From contig OY294069.1 of assembly GCA_958510875.1 (NCBI GenBank), positions 175,442,868-175,506,867 on the forward strand: DNA of 64,000 nt, in the 5' to 3' direction. The stretch is from Endomychus coccineus. Its lineage: Eukaryota > Arthropoda > Insecta > Coleoptera > Endomychidae. The notes below the pieces were generated by a model. It was not told the DNA's origin and ran no database searches. It worked only from the letters and a program-made list of their open reading frames with translations. Within the stretch, counting starts at the first letter, position 1. The number at the start of each line of letters is the position of its first letter. Below, in pieces: positions 11,475-33,214 of this stretch. The translations under genes were made by a program, and so were the position numbers.

Positions 11475-12960
11475 CTAAAAACAAAACAACCATCATGAGT
11501 GAAAGGTACTTGTTGCCAATAGCGGATATGCAAGCATTGTCTATATTTTCTAAAGCTAAGAAAAAGCAATTGACTAACACACATTCACTTTAGATTAGAA
11601 ATGAAGAGATTCAACTCAATAAATGCAATCGTTAGTTATACCACAGAAACACACATTTTCATATTACTTATAATCTGATATATACCTTTATGACAACTTA
11701 AATAATACTTATAACTCTTACCTCATGATTGAATTGAATATATAACTATTTCTTTCATTATTTGTAGGAGGAAACTAAGTATAGAACAGACTGCTATGAG
11801 TCTTAAGTCTTTGAGACTTTTGACGTTCAAGGTAAACTACTTTAGGTTTTTATAACTTAAAAGTTAAACCCTGCTTCAGTAACAGTACAATATTATAGAA
11901 GAAATTATTCACCTTATAGCTTCATCAAAAGTCACATGCTATGTTTTTGAAGCACCTTAATAATGCACTACAGTGGTATACAAACTTATTAGTAATAATA
12001 TTACTTTTACTTTTCAATTCAAACGTAGGCGGATCCAGTTCTTTGTTTTCAAACGTACTAAAATTGTTACAAACTAAACTATAAGCGCCACTTTTGAATG
12101 GAATTAATATAGCATATACTCGAAATCCATATATTACTTCGCAATATGATGATAAATAAATCTATCGTACATTCGAATCAGATAGCACACTGATACACAT
12201 CTAAATCTAAATGAATGAATAAAACAAGATATAGATGTAACAGTCTAACGACAATATAAAGTCATGATGTTATAGTAATATATATTTTATTAATTCCTTA
12301 GTTGGAATCATAACAACTATTAAAACCAGCATCTCAGTATCTCCGAAAAAAAATATAATTAAACGATCGAAAAAAGCTTTTTCATTTGCTGCTTTTTTAT
12401 CGTTTGAAACAAATAGATACAGATTGAATTTTCAAGGTTACATGCTTCATTATTTTACTAATGGAATTTACATAGATAAACATATCTCACTATGACGATA
12501 AAGGTTACATAGGTACTTGCAAAATGAATAATTTCGATAAATTTTAAACTCCCGCTCTTCGTAGCAATCTTGTGTAGCTTGACGTTGCCCAATAGAAAAA
12601 CTCCAGCTGTAAAACGTATAGTACTAGATTCGCAGGAAGTCACTCAATAATACGTCATTTTTGAACAACATAGAAGGAGATAGTAACGCTATGGTTCGTT
12701 TAATTATATGTGTATATACTTCATGTGACCAATCACTGTGTTCCATCTGTCGTGTTATCAATTTAATACCACTCTGCGGAGATAAAAGTCATATTAAAAG
12801 CAAACGTGTTGGAGTGAAATGCAACATATCGAGTTGGTGTGGAATAGTAGCAGTTTGAAGCGGTAGGACATCCACTCTCTTCAATTTTCCTGGCATAGTC
12901 ATAGTATTCGTGGCGTATAGTTGACGTGAACTTTCTGTAAAAATAAGAAATTGTACTAAA
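11475..12960. other. Intergenic region between hypothetical gene and calreticulin
   Basis: This must contain the 5' exon and promoter of the minus-strand hypothetical gene and the promoter and 5'UTR of calreticulin, arranged divergently. I see no clear TATA box or initiator and no coding frame of note. Confidence 0.35.
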
Positions 12961-15900
12961 ATGAATTATTCTTTATTAATTTGTACGTTATTCGCGTATG
13001 TATGGGTGGTGACTGCTGAAGTTTATTTGGAAGAAAAATTCCAAGATGGTAAGTTGAAATTGTTACATTTGCCGGCTTGAAATCCGGCGTGGATCATTCA
13101 TATAGTGCTTTTTGTTGAACGATTTTTATGTATCGATCGATTTCTTGAAACTTATTAGCGCTTTTTCGTAGATACCTGGGAGAAGACGTGGATTTACAGT
13201 AAACATCCAGGAAAAGAGTTTGGAAAGTTCGTGAGGACTGCCGGAAAATTCTTCAATAACGAACAGGAGGATCAAGGTAAGGACAAAAGACACATTCGTT
13301 ACTTAATTCAAATAGTATATTCCATAAGAAAATAGGTGTGATGATACCTTCCCACTTTTGAATTTTGACATTGCAATGATGTGGCAACAAGATGCCTTTA
13401 TGATAACTTTAAAAGGGAATTTAACGATAGTTCATTTGAACTACCTGTTTGTTACATTATTTTGGTTTACTGCATTTGTAATTTAATTTATAATGCCTGT
13501 AGAAAATCTTGTACTGATTGTTGCCGGGTTTTTATTCGCTGCAAGTTGTATGTAACTTCTTTATATCTTATGAAAGGAATATATTGAACGTAAGCTTAGC
13601 ATTAATTTGATGGACTGAACAGGTAGCTAATGCATGATTGTGAATTTTGATAGTGAAATGAATCAGAACATGAGTATTTATGCAAAATGTAATTTACAAG
13701 TAAATTTCAACTCTGGGGAAATTCACAAATTGAAAACTCCGAGAAATATCAATAATAATTTCTGATTACTTCTTCCTCTTTTGTTAGTTCAAATAAATAA
13801 ATTATAGCTATGTTGAACAAATGGGGGAATAAAAGTAACTTTCAGTACCTTTGTTTCACTTCAATTCGCTGATAGCATGTTCAATCTCTATACAATATCA
13901 ACATTTGGAATGGTCTTTATTTGTAGTTTAACGCTGGTGCTCAAAAAATTTTTCTTTAACCTGCAGTTTGAATGAGAAATGTTGAAGGTTTAAAGTATCA
14001 ATACTCCAACAAACTACTTTTTTAGAAAGATGTATCTTAAGAATACTCGATTTAAGAAGACACATTAAATATATATCTTCAATCAAGTAGATACCATTTT
14101 TTTTAATTCTACAATTCTATTTGGGTGGAGAATCTTGATGAAAAAAGTCACCAGCCTCTTTTATTACAAAATATTCACTGCTACATTTATTTAAAGAAAA
14201 AGTTTTATTACGTATCATATATTCATTCTCTCATTTATTCTAAAAATATTTGTAATCCCAATTAGGGTTGTGTTAAGACTAAAATCTATTCAAGTAAATT
14301 AATCAGTTTATTAATCAAACATAATAAAGATTTTTATATTTTCGTCTTTACGTACGTTTCGGTCTCACGACCATCATCAGAAGACTTTATATGTCAAAAA
14401 GGTTTTTTTAAACTAATTATAGCACAAAGCGTCCATATCGCACAAATTTCAGTCAAAAAAGCCCACGTCGTCGAAACGAACAGAATCACGAATAATCGAA
14501 ATTGTACCGTCAATATTTCAAGTATAAAATATAACAAGAATCCACTATTCAGTAATATTCTTATAATATACAAGCGCATGTTGGTATAGTCTCTCAACGA
14601 CTGAAGATCGAAACTATTATGTTGAATATCTACTCTCAAACCAGATGTAACGATTTATGAGGTACTTGAAAAAGATTGCAGACCTGTATTGGATTGTATT
14701 GCCATAAGTATTGGAATCTATGGCCATAAGTATAGCACAAGAAATAAAAACTTAGAGACTTCCACCACCCTTGCTAAACACTGCTTTGATTATAACCATC
14801 AATTTGATTACAAAAATGCTAATAACCAATTATTGTAAAAGATCTATCCTGGAGATGATTCACATAAAACGTGACTCCAAATCTGTAAATCGTAGGACTG
14901 ATATTCAGGCTTTAAGTCAGATTTATACTGACTTAATTAATTAAAACTCTTGCAAATTCCTACATGCGTCTTTATAATGTTAAAAGTATATTTTAGGAAG
15001 AATGCTCAAAAGTAATATTCCAATACAGGTCTGCAACCTTTTTCAAGTACCTCATAAATCGTTACATCTGGTTCGAGAGTAGATACTTAACATAATAGTT
15101 TCGATCTTCAGTCGTTGAGAGACTATACCAACATGCGCGTGTATATTATAAGAATATTACTGAATAGTGGATTCTTGTTACATTTTATACTTGAAATATT
15201 GACGGTACAATTTCGATTGTTCGTGGTTCTGTTCGTTTCGACGACGTGGGCTTTTTTGATTGAAATTTGTGCGATATGGACGCTTTGTGCTATAATTAGT
15301 TTTAAAGAACCTTTTTGACATAATAAGTTGGACCGAAACGTACGTAAAGACGAAAATATAAAACAAAGTGTTAATGAGACCTATTTCCCGAGCATTTTTA
15401 AATATAATTAGTAGAATTATGATTTTGTAAGGAAGTATTACTGCTTATAATGTGTCTAACTTCTATTCATAAGTTAAAAAATAATGGTTAGCATTAATCT
15501 GTAACTTTTGGTATATTTGATACACTAAATGGACCACTCTGATTGAAATGATGAAATGAAAATTCATAATATAATAGATTCATTTCCGATTACTTAATTT
15601 TCATTTGTTACAAGAAATGAATTGAAGATTTGTTGCCATTGGTTAACAACATGTTTAATCTTATCTTGATGTCGTCAACACTAAACATAATCTTCTTTAT
15701 TTAATGTTTTTGTTTTGTCTGGTTCTTACCAAAATATTTGAATAGTCTGCAGTTTTGTTGAGAGATTATAATATCATTTCAAACTTCAATTTATTTATTC
15801 TTCAAAGTAACAAACAATTATCATAATTTCCAAAATGTATTTAATACTTAAAAGTACTCTTGTTAACCATTACCCAGTAAGTTGTCTCAAAGCATGAAAT

Positions 15901-18900
15901 AAATTAAAATATTAGAGTTTTTAAGGAAACGCTTTCCAAATAAAAGCTAATTTTATTCTAAAAGAATTACAATCTTAAGAATGACTATTCATAATTAATA
16001 TTACGTATGATACTCTCTTATGCTAAATGCGTAATCCCCCTCTTGTCTTCCTCGCACTTCTATATACCTTCCTCATCGCTGACGCATCGAGGGATCTCCC
16101 CGAAAGAACTATGGGACTTCCCCGGACCGTCCCTAACAGTGCCGTAGTCTAACAGTGCAAAAAACAATCACCTGTCTTAAATATGTTAATAATTTCTGTT
16201 TTATATAATAATGTAGAAAAATATATTAGAAATTTCAATTCTATCTGATGATCTAACAACCTAGATAAGGGTATTAAGCAAATACTTATAGTATTAACGA
16301 ATCGAGGTTGATGCTCAGATTTATAATGATGACATGAAAATTGAATTTATGCGACTTTTTCAGGGATCCAAACGTCCCAGGACGCCCGTTTCTACGCATT
16401 AACCAGAAAATTCAAACCCTTCTCCACTAAGGGCAAAGATCTGGTGGTTCAATTCAGTGTCAAACACGAACAGAAAATAGATTGCGGCGGTGGATACGTC
16501 AAAATTTTTGATTGTTCAGTGAACCAAGAAGATGTCCATGGAGAATCACCCTACCTCATCATGTTCGGTCCCGACATTTGCGGACCTGGAACCAAGAAAG
16601 TTCACGTAATCTTGAATCACAAAGAAAAGAATCATCTGATCAACAAAGACATTACCTGCAAAGACGACGAATACACCCACGTTTACACGCTCATCGTTAA
16701 ACCGGACAATACTTACGAAGTATTGATCGACGGCGAGAAAAAAGAAAGCGGAGGATTGGAAGACGATTGGGATATTCTACCACCCAAGAAGGTCAAGGAT
16801 CCGGAAGCGAAGAAACCAGAAGATTGGGACGATCGTGAAACCATCCCCGACCCAGACGATACCAAGCCAGAGGAATGGGACAAACCCGAACATATCCCAG
16901 ATCCAGATGCCACCAAACCGGAAGATTGGGACGACGAAATGGACGGCGAATGGGAACCACCAATGATCGACAATCCCGAATTCAAAGGCGAATGGTCCGC
17001 CAAGCAAATCGATAACCCAGCGTACAAGGGACCGTGGATACATCCCGAAATCGACAATCCCGAATATTCTCCCGAACCCAATATCTATCTGCAAAAGGAA
17101 GTCTGCGCGATCGGTTTCGACTTGTGGCAAGTGAAATCTGGTACAATCTTCGGCAACGTGCTGGTCACGGACGATACCGAGTACGCTAAAACAGCTATAG
17201 CCGGCCTCAAGGATAAGCAAGAGGGCGAGAAGAAGGCGAAAGAAGAGTTGGATAAAGCGGAACGTGAAAAATCCGCGACGGAAGAAAAGAAAGAAGATAA
17301 TGAAGATGAAGATGATGACGATGATACCGAAGACCATGCACCACAAGTAGAGGTAAATAATTATTTCCACACCACTTTTTAGCATTGTGTCCCATTTTGA
17401 ATGAAATAATAAAAATAGAAGATCTGAAAAATTTTAATGTTTCATAAATAAAAAAATTTATGAATATTGAAATATCGCTCAAATTCAATGTATCTTTTGA
17501 AAAGTGTGTATATAGAAATTTTCATAATAAATAATTTTGAAGAAAAAACTTAGATCATAAAATCTCAATTTTATTAAATGAAATCAATTATTATTAGGAA
17601 AATAATTTAATATTTGAGATCACATTTTATCCTTTTCAAATAAATTATGTAAATTAACATTATTTTAAATTTATTAATAAAATCAGAATTTTAATTTGAT
17701 TTTTATATGTTTTTGGTACATTATTTTCAATCAACACCATTCAAATTATTTAATTTTTTTTCATCTTTGGAATTATTGTGGAAATTCAATAAAATCAATT
17801 GAAGATTTTGGAATTTTAATAATTTATAATTTTGAAGACAAAACGTAGATCGTAAAATCTCAATTTTATTAAATGAAATCAAATATTATTAAGAAAATAA
17901 CTCAATATTTGAGAACATATTTCCTTTTCAAATAAATTATATAAATTAACTTTATTTTTAAATTTATTAGTAAAATCAGAATTTTAATTTGATTTTTGTA
18001 TGTTTTTGGTACATTATTTTCAATCAACACCATTCAAATAATTTAATTTTTTTTTCATCTTTGGAATTATTGTGGAAATTCAATAAAATTAATTGAAGAT
18101 TTTGGAATTTTCATAATTAATAATTTTGAAGAAAAAACGTAAATCATAAGATCTCAATTTTATCATATGAAATCAATTATTATTAGGAAATTAACTCTAT
18201 TTGAAATCAAATTTTATCCTTTTCGAATAAATTATATAAATTAACATTTTCAAATTTATTAATAAAATCATAATTTTAATTTGATTTTTGTATGTTTTTG
18301 GTACATTATTTTCAATCAACATACCATTCAAATAATTTTAATTTGTTTTTTCATCTTTGGAATTATTGTGGAAATTCAATAAAATCAATTGAAGATTTTG
18401 GAATTTTAATAATTTTGAAGAAAAAACGTAGATCGTAAAATCTCAATTTTATTAAATGAAATCAATTATTATTAGGAAAATAACTGAATATTTGAGATCA
18501 TATTTCCTTTTCAAATAAATTTTATAAATTAACATTATTTTTAAATTTATTAGTAAAATCAGAATTTTAATTTGATTTTTGTATGTTTTTGGTACATTAT
18601 TTTCAATCAACATATCATTCAAATAATTTTAATTTGTTTTTTCATCTTTGGAATTATTGTAGAAATTCTTTAAAATTAATTGAAGATTTTGGAATTTTAA
18701 TAATTTATAATTTTGAAGAAAAAGCAGATCGTAAAACTCAATTTTATTAAATGAAATCAATTATTATTAGGAAAATAACTCAATAATTGAGATCATATTT
18801 TATCCTTTTCAAATAAATTATATAAATTAACATTATTTTTAAATTTATTAGTAAAATCAGAATTTTAATTTGATTTTTGATTATATTTGGTACATATTAT

Positions 18901-18944
18901 ATATTTTATTTTTGTTCCAGGAACCTGATCACGACGAGTTGTAA
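12961..18944 (+). CDS. Calr: Calreticulin, ER Ca2+-binding lectin chaperone
   Basis: Four exons join in frame: 12961-13048, 13172-13276, 16364-17352 and 18921-18944, all with GT-AG borders, giving about 401 residues (family usual 400-420). Exon 1 starts MNYSLLICTLFAYVWVVTAE, a signal peptide, followed by EVYLEEKFQDGD. The lectin domain carries the CGGGYVKIF block and the GPDICG cysteine that forms the conserved disulfide. The P-domain shows three acidic repeats of the PDPxATKPEDWDD kind, then three GEWxxxxIDNPxYKG repeats, which fold as the arm that recruits ERp57-type partners. The C-terminal region is a low-affinity Ca2+ store of Lys/Glu/Asp runs. The last exon encodes only EPDHDEL, so the ER-retrieval signal HDEL sits alone behind a 1.57-kb intron of tandem repeats. 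AATAAA is at 19047-19052. No defects were seen. Confidence 0.97.
14335..15395. mobile_element. Penelope-like element with inverted terminal repeats
   Basis: Located in calreticulin intron 2. Arms of about 345 bp (14335-14695 and 15018-15360) are reverse complements with scattered differences. The roughly 320-bp interior carries, on the plus strand from 14725, HKYSTRNKN then TTLAKHCFDYNHQFDYKNAN and decayed EMIHIKRD-like sequence. That is the C-terminal end of a GIY-YIG domain as in Penelope-like elements. The left arm contains a complete hammerhead-like motif (14344-14385); the right arm's copy is decayed. A related copy lies at 19420-20515. This fits a 5'-truncated Penelope-like element with its terminal repeat in inverse orientation. 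Confidence 0.6.
14344..14385 (-). ncRNA. Hammerhead ribozyme-like motif in Penelope-type terminal repeat
   Basis: Read on the minus strand: GTCTT, then core CTGATGA, then stem II GGTC/GACC closed by a GTGA loop, then core GAAA, then CGTACGTA, then AAGAC. GTCTT pairs with AAGAC as a 5-bp stem I. A-CG and CG-U form a minimal stem III around a 2-nt loop, and the cleavage triplet is GTA. All conserved core positions (CUGANGA, GAAA, UH) are present. Hammerheads with very short stem III are known in Penelope-like terminal repeats. Activity is inferred, not shown. Confidence 0.7.
15396..16363. other. Remainder of calreticulin intron 2
   Basis: AT-rich intron. A GC-richer patch at about 16030-16160 stands out, with CCCCGAAAGAACT and CCCCGGACCG blocks and a doubled TAACAGTGC, but I cannot assign it. 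The acceptor is at 16362-16363. Confidence 0.35.
17500..18895. repeat. Tandem repeat of about 292 bp in calreticulin intron 3
   Basis: The block TTTTTGGTACATTATTTTC recurs at about 17711, 18003, 18295 and 18587, with a decayed copy near 18875. That makes between four and five units of 291-293 bp with a few percent divergence. Units are AT-rich and non-coding. The array fills almost the whole intron and ends right at the acceptor of the HDEL exon. Confidence 0.9.
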
Positions 18945-19046
18945 GGGAGTGAAATTGGAAGACTTTTATATTACAGTGTGCAGTGTTTTGTTTGATAGTG
19001 TGTACTGTTTCTTTGACTGATTTTTGTTAATATTGAGCGTACTTCT

Positions 19047-19052
19047 AATAAA
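19047..19052 (+). promoter_or_regulatory. Calreticulin poly(A) signal
   Basis: AATAAA lies 103 nt after the calreticulin stop codon, at a usual distance for 3'-end processing. Confidence 0.6.
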
Positions 19053-19419
19053 ACACAAAACCCAAATTTGTTGTTTCTATATTCTTCATCAAATGTGTAG
19101 AAAATAAAATTGTTGTAATATATATATGATTGTGTATTTTATAATTTAATTATAAAATTGTCTTTTTTATTTTTCAAAAAAGCAATATAAATATTTTTAT
19201 AACTATATTTGGTTTTATTTTATTTAAGAAGTGTTTAGCACTAAAGTGTGAAGAAAGGGTAAGTGACTAAATTATTTATATCCTAACATACTGGTACTGA
19301 AAACCGCGTATATCGGGGTTAACGTACGCCACTGGATCGGGAAAATGTTTGGGCTCAAAGTGACCTCATACTTATTCTGGCTATGCTGTTTGTAAGTCGC
19401 AGCGACCATATTAGGCTGT

Positions 19420-20515
19420 TGATTTATAATCTGTCGGGAAATAGGTCACTAACACGTATGCTTATTATTTTCGTATTTACGTACGTTTCGGTCTCACGAC
19501 CATCATTAGAAGACGTATCAATGCTAAAACGGGATTTCCTAAAACTAATTGTATCGAGCACAAAGCGTCCTTATCGCATTATTTTCAATTAAAAATGCTC
19601 ACGTCGCCAAAACGAACAGAAACACGGGTAATCGAAATTGTAACAATGTTTCAAATATATGAATATGTATCAAGAAGCCACTACATAGCAATCTACTTCT
19701 AATATTCGGAATCATCTCGTGCAATGTTTGAATAAGACTGGAAACAAAAAAATAATACGCTGAAGTATTCACTTTCGAATCAGATGTTGAAGATTTATGA
19801 GGTATTTGAAAAAGGTTGCCAGACCTCATTAGAAATATTGTTGTTTCAGTATTCTACCTAAAATATACTTTTAACATTATAAAGACGAATGTAGGAATTT
19901 GCAAAGGTTTTAATTAATTAAATTAGTATAAATTTGACTTAATGATTGAACATCTGCTCTATAATTTACGGACTTAGTCACTTTTTATTTAAATCATCTC
20001 CAGGATAGATCTTTTATAATAATTGGTTCTTTGGTTAAAATATTAACATTTTTGTAATCGAATTGATCGCTGTAATTAAAACAATGTTTAGCAAGGGCGG
20101 TGGAACTTTGTTTCTAGTTCTATACTTATGATCATACATTCTTTTTTGTAAATATTGCTTAGAGATTCCTGTATATCTAGAAAATTTCTTAATTTGTTGA
20201 AAATAAGTACATTCTAAACAAAACTGCATTTATAAATTCAGATTGATCTAGAGGTGTGTAGTTTTATTCTGTGCCCAAAGTTTTTGATGCTACACAATGC
20301 CCTAAACGACTGGTTTAGTTGGAAATAAAGAAACAACATCCAAGGAAATTAATTGATAATATATGGGTACGGTTTGATTTTTTATAAACTCATTAAATCG
20401 CCATGATAAAAATTTTAAATTGTAGGTAGGCGCTCCAATACGTACGTAAAGAAGAAAATAATAAGCATATGTGTTAGTGACCTATTCCCGAGAATTTATT
20501 TTATATAATTTATAC
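19420..20515. mobile_element. Penelope-like element, second copy of the 14.3-kb family
   Basis: The left part (19440-19830) is homologous to the arm at 14335-14695, including the TACGTACGTTTCGGTCTCAC block. The interior on the minus strand encodes a GIY-YIG relic (20229-20035, with YLQKRMYDHKYRTRNK). The outer ends GGTCACTAACACGTATGCTT (19443) and its inverse near 20470-20490 form a short terminal inverted repeat followed on both sides by TATTCCCGA-type sequence. It lies between calreticulin and NSF. The frames are interrupted. Confidence 0.55.
19473..19514 (-). ncRNA. Decayed hammerhead-like motif
   Basis: Same layout as 14344-14385, but the core reads CTAATGA instead of CTGATGA and stem I has a mismatch. 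The GAAA core and stem III are kept. It is probably inactive, but it supports the identity of the repeat. Confidence 0.5.
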
Positions 20516-21335
20516 CTGTGTCAAGAATCATTATTAACTAGGCTGTTGATTAATATATTCATATTACAGAATATTGCACAATGGTAATAGGTTTATAAGA
20601 ATGATTTTTACTAGAAATTATTTAGACAGAAAGAAATTATGTAGTAAATAACGGAGAAAGTCATGAAGAACGACAAATTGTAAAGGACTAGGCGTACCGC
20701 GGAAGACATCGGCCTACTCAATTGTCTTACGGCGACCTGGCGTCTACCGCCCGCAATACATTTCAGTGTTGACAGTTGCACGCTTTTCCCTAATTTTCAA
20801 TGGCCCATAACAGCCAAACGACATAACTTTTTTAATTATTAGATTTTTTAGTACATCTGCAGTCTAGCTCTTTCGAACGATACCTTAACCACCACCCTAC
20901 ACTCTGTACTTCACTCTATCGGGTCGCAACAATATAAACATAACCAGCATAATCATCCCATTCAGTAACAATTCATAAGGTAGCCCTATTTCGCGATGCC
21001 ATTTCATCTTATCTTGTGGAAAGTAGAGTGTGTAATGTGAATCATTGAAGATAGTTCGATAGTGACGATAGTTGTTCTGTGTATTTAAGTCGGCTTTTAC
21101 CCTGTTGGTCCGTATTGATCTTCCAAATATTTTAAATCAGCGCATTGCGGAGCTTTCCGAGGGGGACTTTTCAACAAATATACGTCGATCCCACAGAAAT
21201 TAAATTGAAATAATTATGGTACAAACATTTAAAATTTGTGCATGTAGATTAGAGGTTATGTGTTATAATTTAAGTTGCATATTTTAATAATAACAATATC
21301 GATTTAATACGTCTATTATTTTTGTTTACTTTTAG
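20516..21335. promoter_or_regulatory. NSF upstream region with candidate first exon
   Basis: GC content rises around 20690-20780 and again at 20880-21180, consistent with a promoter and 5'UTR. The second exon starts at 21336 in phase 0 with SFKVAKCPTDELS, so only a Met or a few codons are missing. An ATG at 21216-21218 followed directly by GTACAA could be exon 1 (a lone Met), but the donor is weak. Another upstream start remains possible. Confidence 0.3.
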
Positions 21336-31108
<9,773 letters not shown>

Positions 31109-32141
31109 TGCCCATTGAAGACTTCCCTTCCTACATTTTCTGTGTGTAAGCACTCTGTTGTTAACTTATAACTAAATCTGCAATATATCATTGTATAGTC
31201 AATTCATAACTGTGTTAAATGTAAATAATTTAATTGCATTTTGATGGTTGTATTTTGTATATGGGTTTGAGATCGTCATTTCCTTCAAGAATCCAATATT
31301 TGAAGGGGTCAGAAGCAAAAGGGTATGCCACAAATTATGCAGGAAATTTCATCTCCATGACTTGAGACGCAGAAACTATCACACGTCATAATCAGATATC
31401 GAAATTCTCATCATTTTTCTTATTATGATTCTTGCTTTCTTTATCGTCGCCTTTGTTTGTTTTGTTTTTGTTCATAATAAGGTAAGTTCTTATTGAACAT
31501 ATGGTGAATGGGCGGAAAATAGGGAAGCAGCTGAATCAGGTTTTGCCATTTGGCAAAACTAATTTTTTGGAGATCATCACATGGTTGGTTACTAAGATAC
31601 CGCACTCTCAAGGAGTGCTGTTAGTTTAGAGCAGTTCTCGGAAGTCTCAAATGGAAATAAGACGCTATGACCGTTTTTGAAGGAAAACTCAAGAACGAAA
31701 CCACACTACATTGCGCCGTTTCAGTTGCTCTAACTTTTTTTTCAGGGCTCTCTTTGTGGTGGTGGATTTTTGCATCTCAGGAGTTCTGATCTATTTCCTG
31801 GTCGGTGAACTTAGGATCTTTAATTGCACTATCAAGGACTGAAAATCATTTTTCCTCATTTTAGTCACCACGAAATTCTTGGAAGCAGACTTGATCACGT
31901 TACACCAATGTTCTGGGATGTAGACTTGTGGCATATTTTTCTTTTTCTTCTCAATGATGACAAACAATCTGTCACACTCCTGGTAGAACAAATTTGTGAT
32001 CGAATTCGACATAAAACTATTACTAATATTGAGAACTAAGTGTAGACCATTACGCACCTTTTTCAGCATTCCGTCGTGTCATTTTCTCTATAAAATAATA
32101 GTAAATTATTATAATATAGTTGAACGAAATCACACATAACG
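31109..32141. other. NSF 3' flank, no gene seen
   Basis: 3'UTR and intergenic DNA. I found no canonical AATAAA close to the stop codon. Small frames at 31791-32069 lack recognisable content. Confidence 0.35.
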
Positions 32142-33214
32142 TTATAGTCTAGGAGCCAGAGCGATATTGATGGTCTGAACATTAACCCGATGGCACTATG
32201 GTTTATCGTTAGAGGACGGTTCAATGACCAATTCATCTCACATACCAAATTTTCGCCGGCTGCTAGATCTCGAGATACCGCCTCCGCAAATTGTTTATTT
32301 TTTGACTGGAGGTTAACCCTTTTCAAGTTGCGGTAACTTGAAAAGCATGCCATTCTCATACACTTCCACCATGTGCCATCATTTTTTATCGTGAATATGA
32401 ACTGCAAGTTGACCCTCCCAAACCTGGTGGAAAAAGTTCATTGGTGTTGGCAATTGTTAAGATACCCTATGCCATCAAAAGTTATCGGTCCATTTCCGAG
32501 TAATTGGCCATTATTTGGACCAACAATGGTTTTTTTCTCATTTTGTGACTAAACCTTGCGGATTTCAAGGTAGCATGATGCACCATGTTAAATAACCTTA
32601 TTGGAGGTCAAATAAAGATTTACAATTATTGCCATCACTCCTTGCCTATTTCAACCCCCCCAAAACAAAACAAAAAACGGCCGTTTCGATCTTAAACCCA
32701 GCCAAAATCTCAGAATGTCATATTATTCATATTTTTTTGGGGGGTGCTTTTAGGGGTTTTTGGGGGGTGGAGCCACAAAATGAAAAAAAAAACCATTGTT
32801 GGTCCAAACAATGGTCAATTACTCGGAAATGGACCGATAACTTTTGATGGCATAGGTTATCTTAACAATTGCCAGCATCAATGAACATTTTCCACAGGTT
32901 TGGGAGGGTTAACTTGCAGTCCATTTTCGGTCCAATTTTAACTGGTCAGCCTGATAAACGGACACGATAAAAAATGATGGCACATTGTGGAAGTGTATAA
33001 GAATGGCATGCTTTTCAAGTAATCGCAACTTGAAAAGGGTTAACCTTCAGTCAAAAAAAAACAATTTGCGGAGTCTGTATCTCGAGATCTAGCAGCCGGT
33101 GAAAATCCGGTCTGTGAGATGAATTGGTCATTGAACCGTCCTCTAACGATAAACCGTAGTGCCATCGGGTTAATGTTGAGACCATCAATATCGCTCTGAC
33201 TCCTAGACTTATAA
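32142..33214. mobile_element. Foldback element with about 410-430-bp arms
   Basis: The left arm (32142-32548) and right arm (about 32785-33214) are reverse complements. Shared blocks, read on the plus strand of the left arm, include CGATGGCACTA, CTAGATCTCGAGATAC, AAAGTTATCGGTCCATTTCC and GGACCAACAATGG. The right arm has an extra segment of about 35 bp. The 235-bp centre includes runs of C and G. ORFs seen in either arm are shadows of each other, so the element is non-coding. Its outer ends read TTATAGTCTAGGAG and the inverse. Confidence 0.8.

Noticed and set aside
16777..17385. 202-codon minus-strand ORF opposite calreticulin exon 3
   Set aside because: It is the antisense shadow of the acidic P- and C-domain repeats; its Phe/Ile-rich text results from reading GAA/GAT repeats backward.
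21216..21218. ATG followed by GTACAA as firm NSF exon 1
   Set aside because: Phase fits, but the donor is weak and no other evidence fixes it; left as a candidate in the upstream-region entry.
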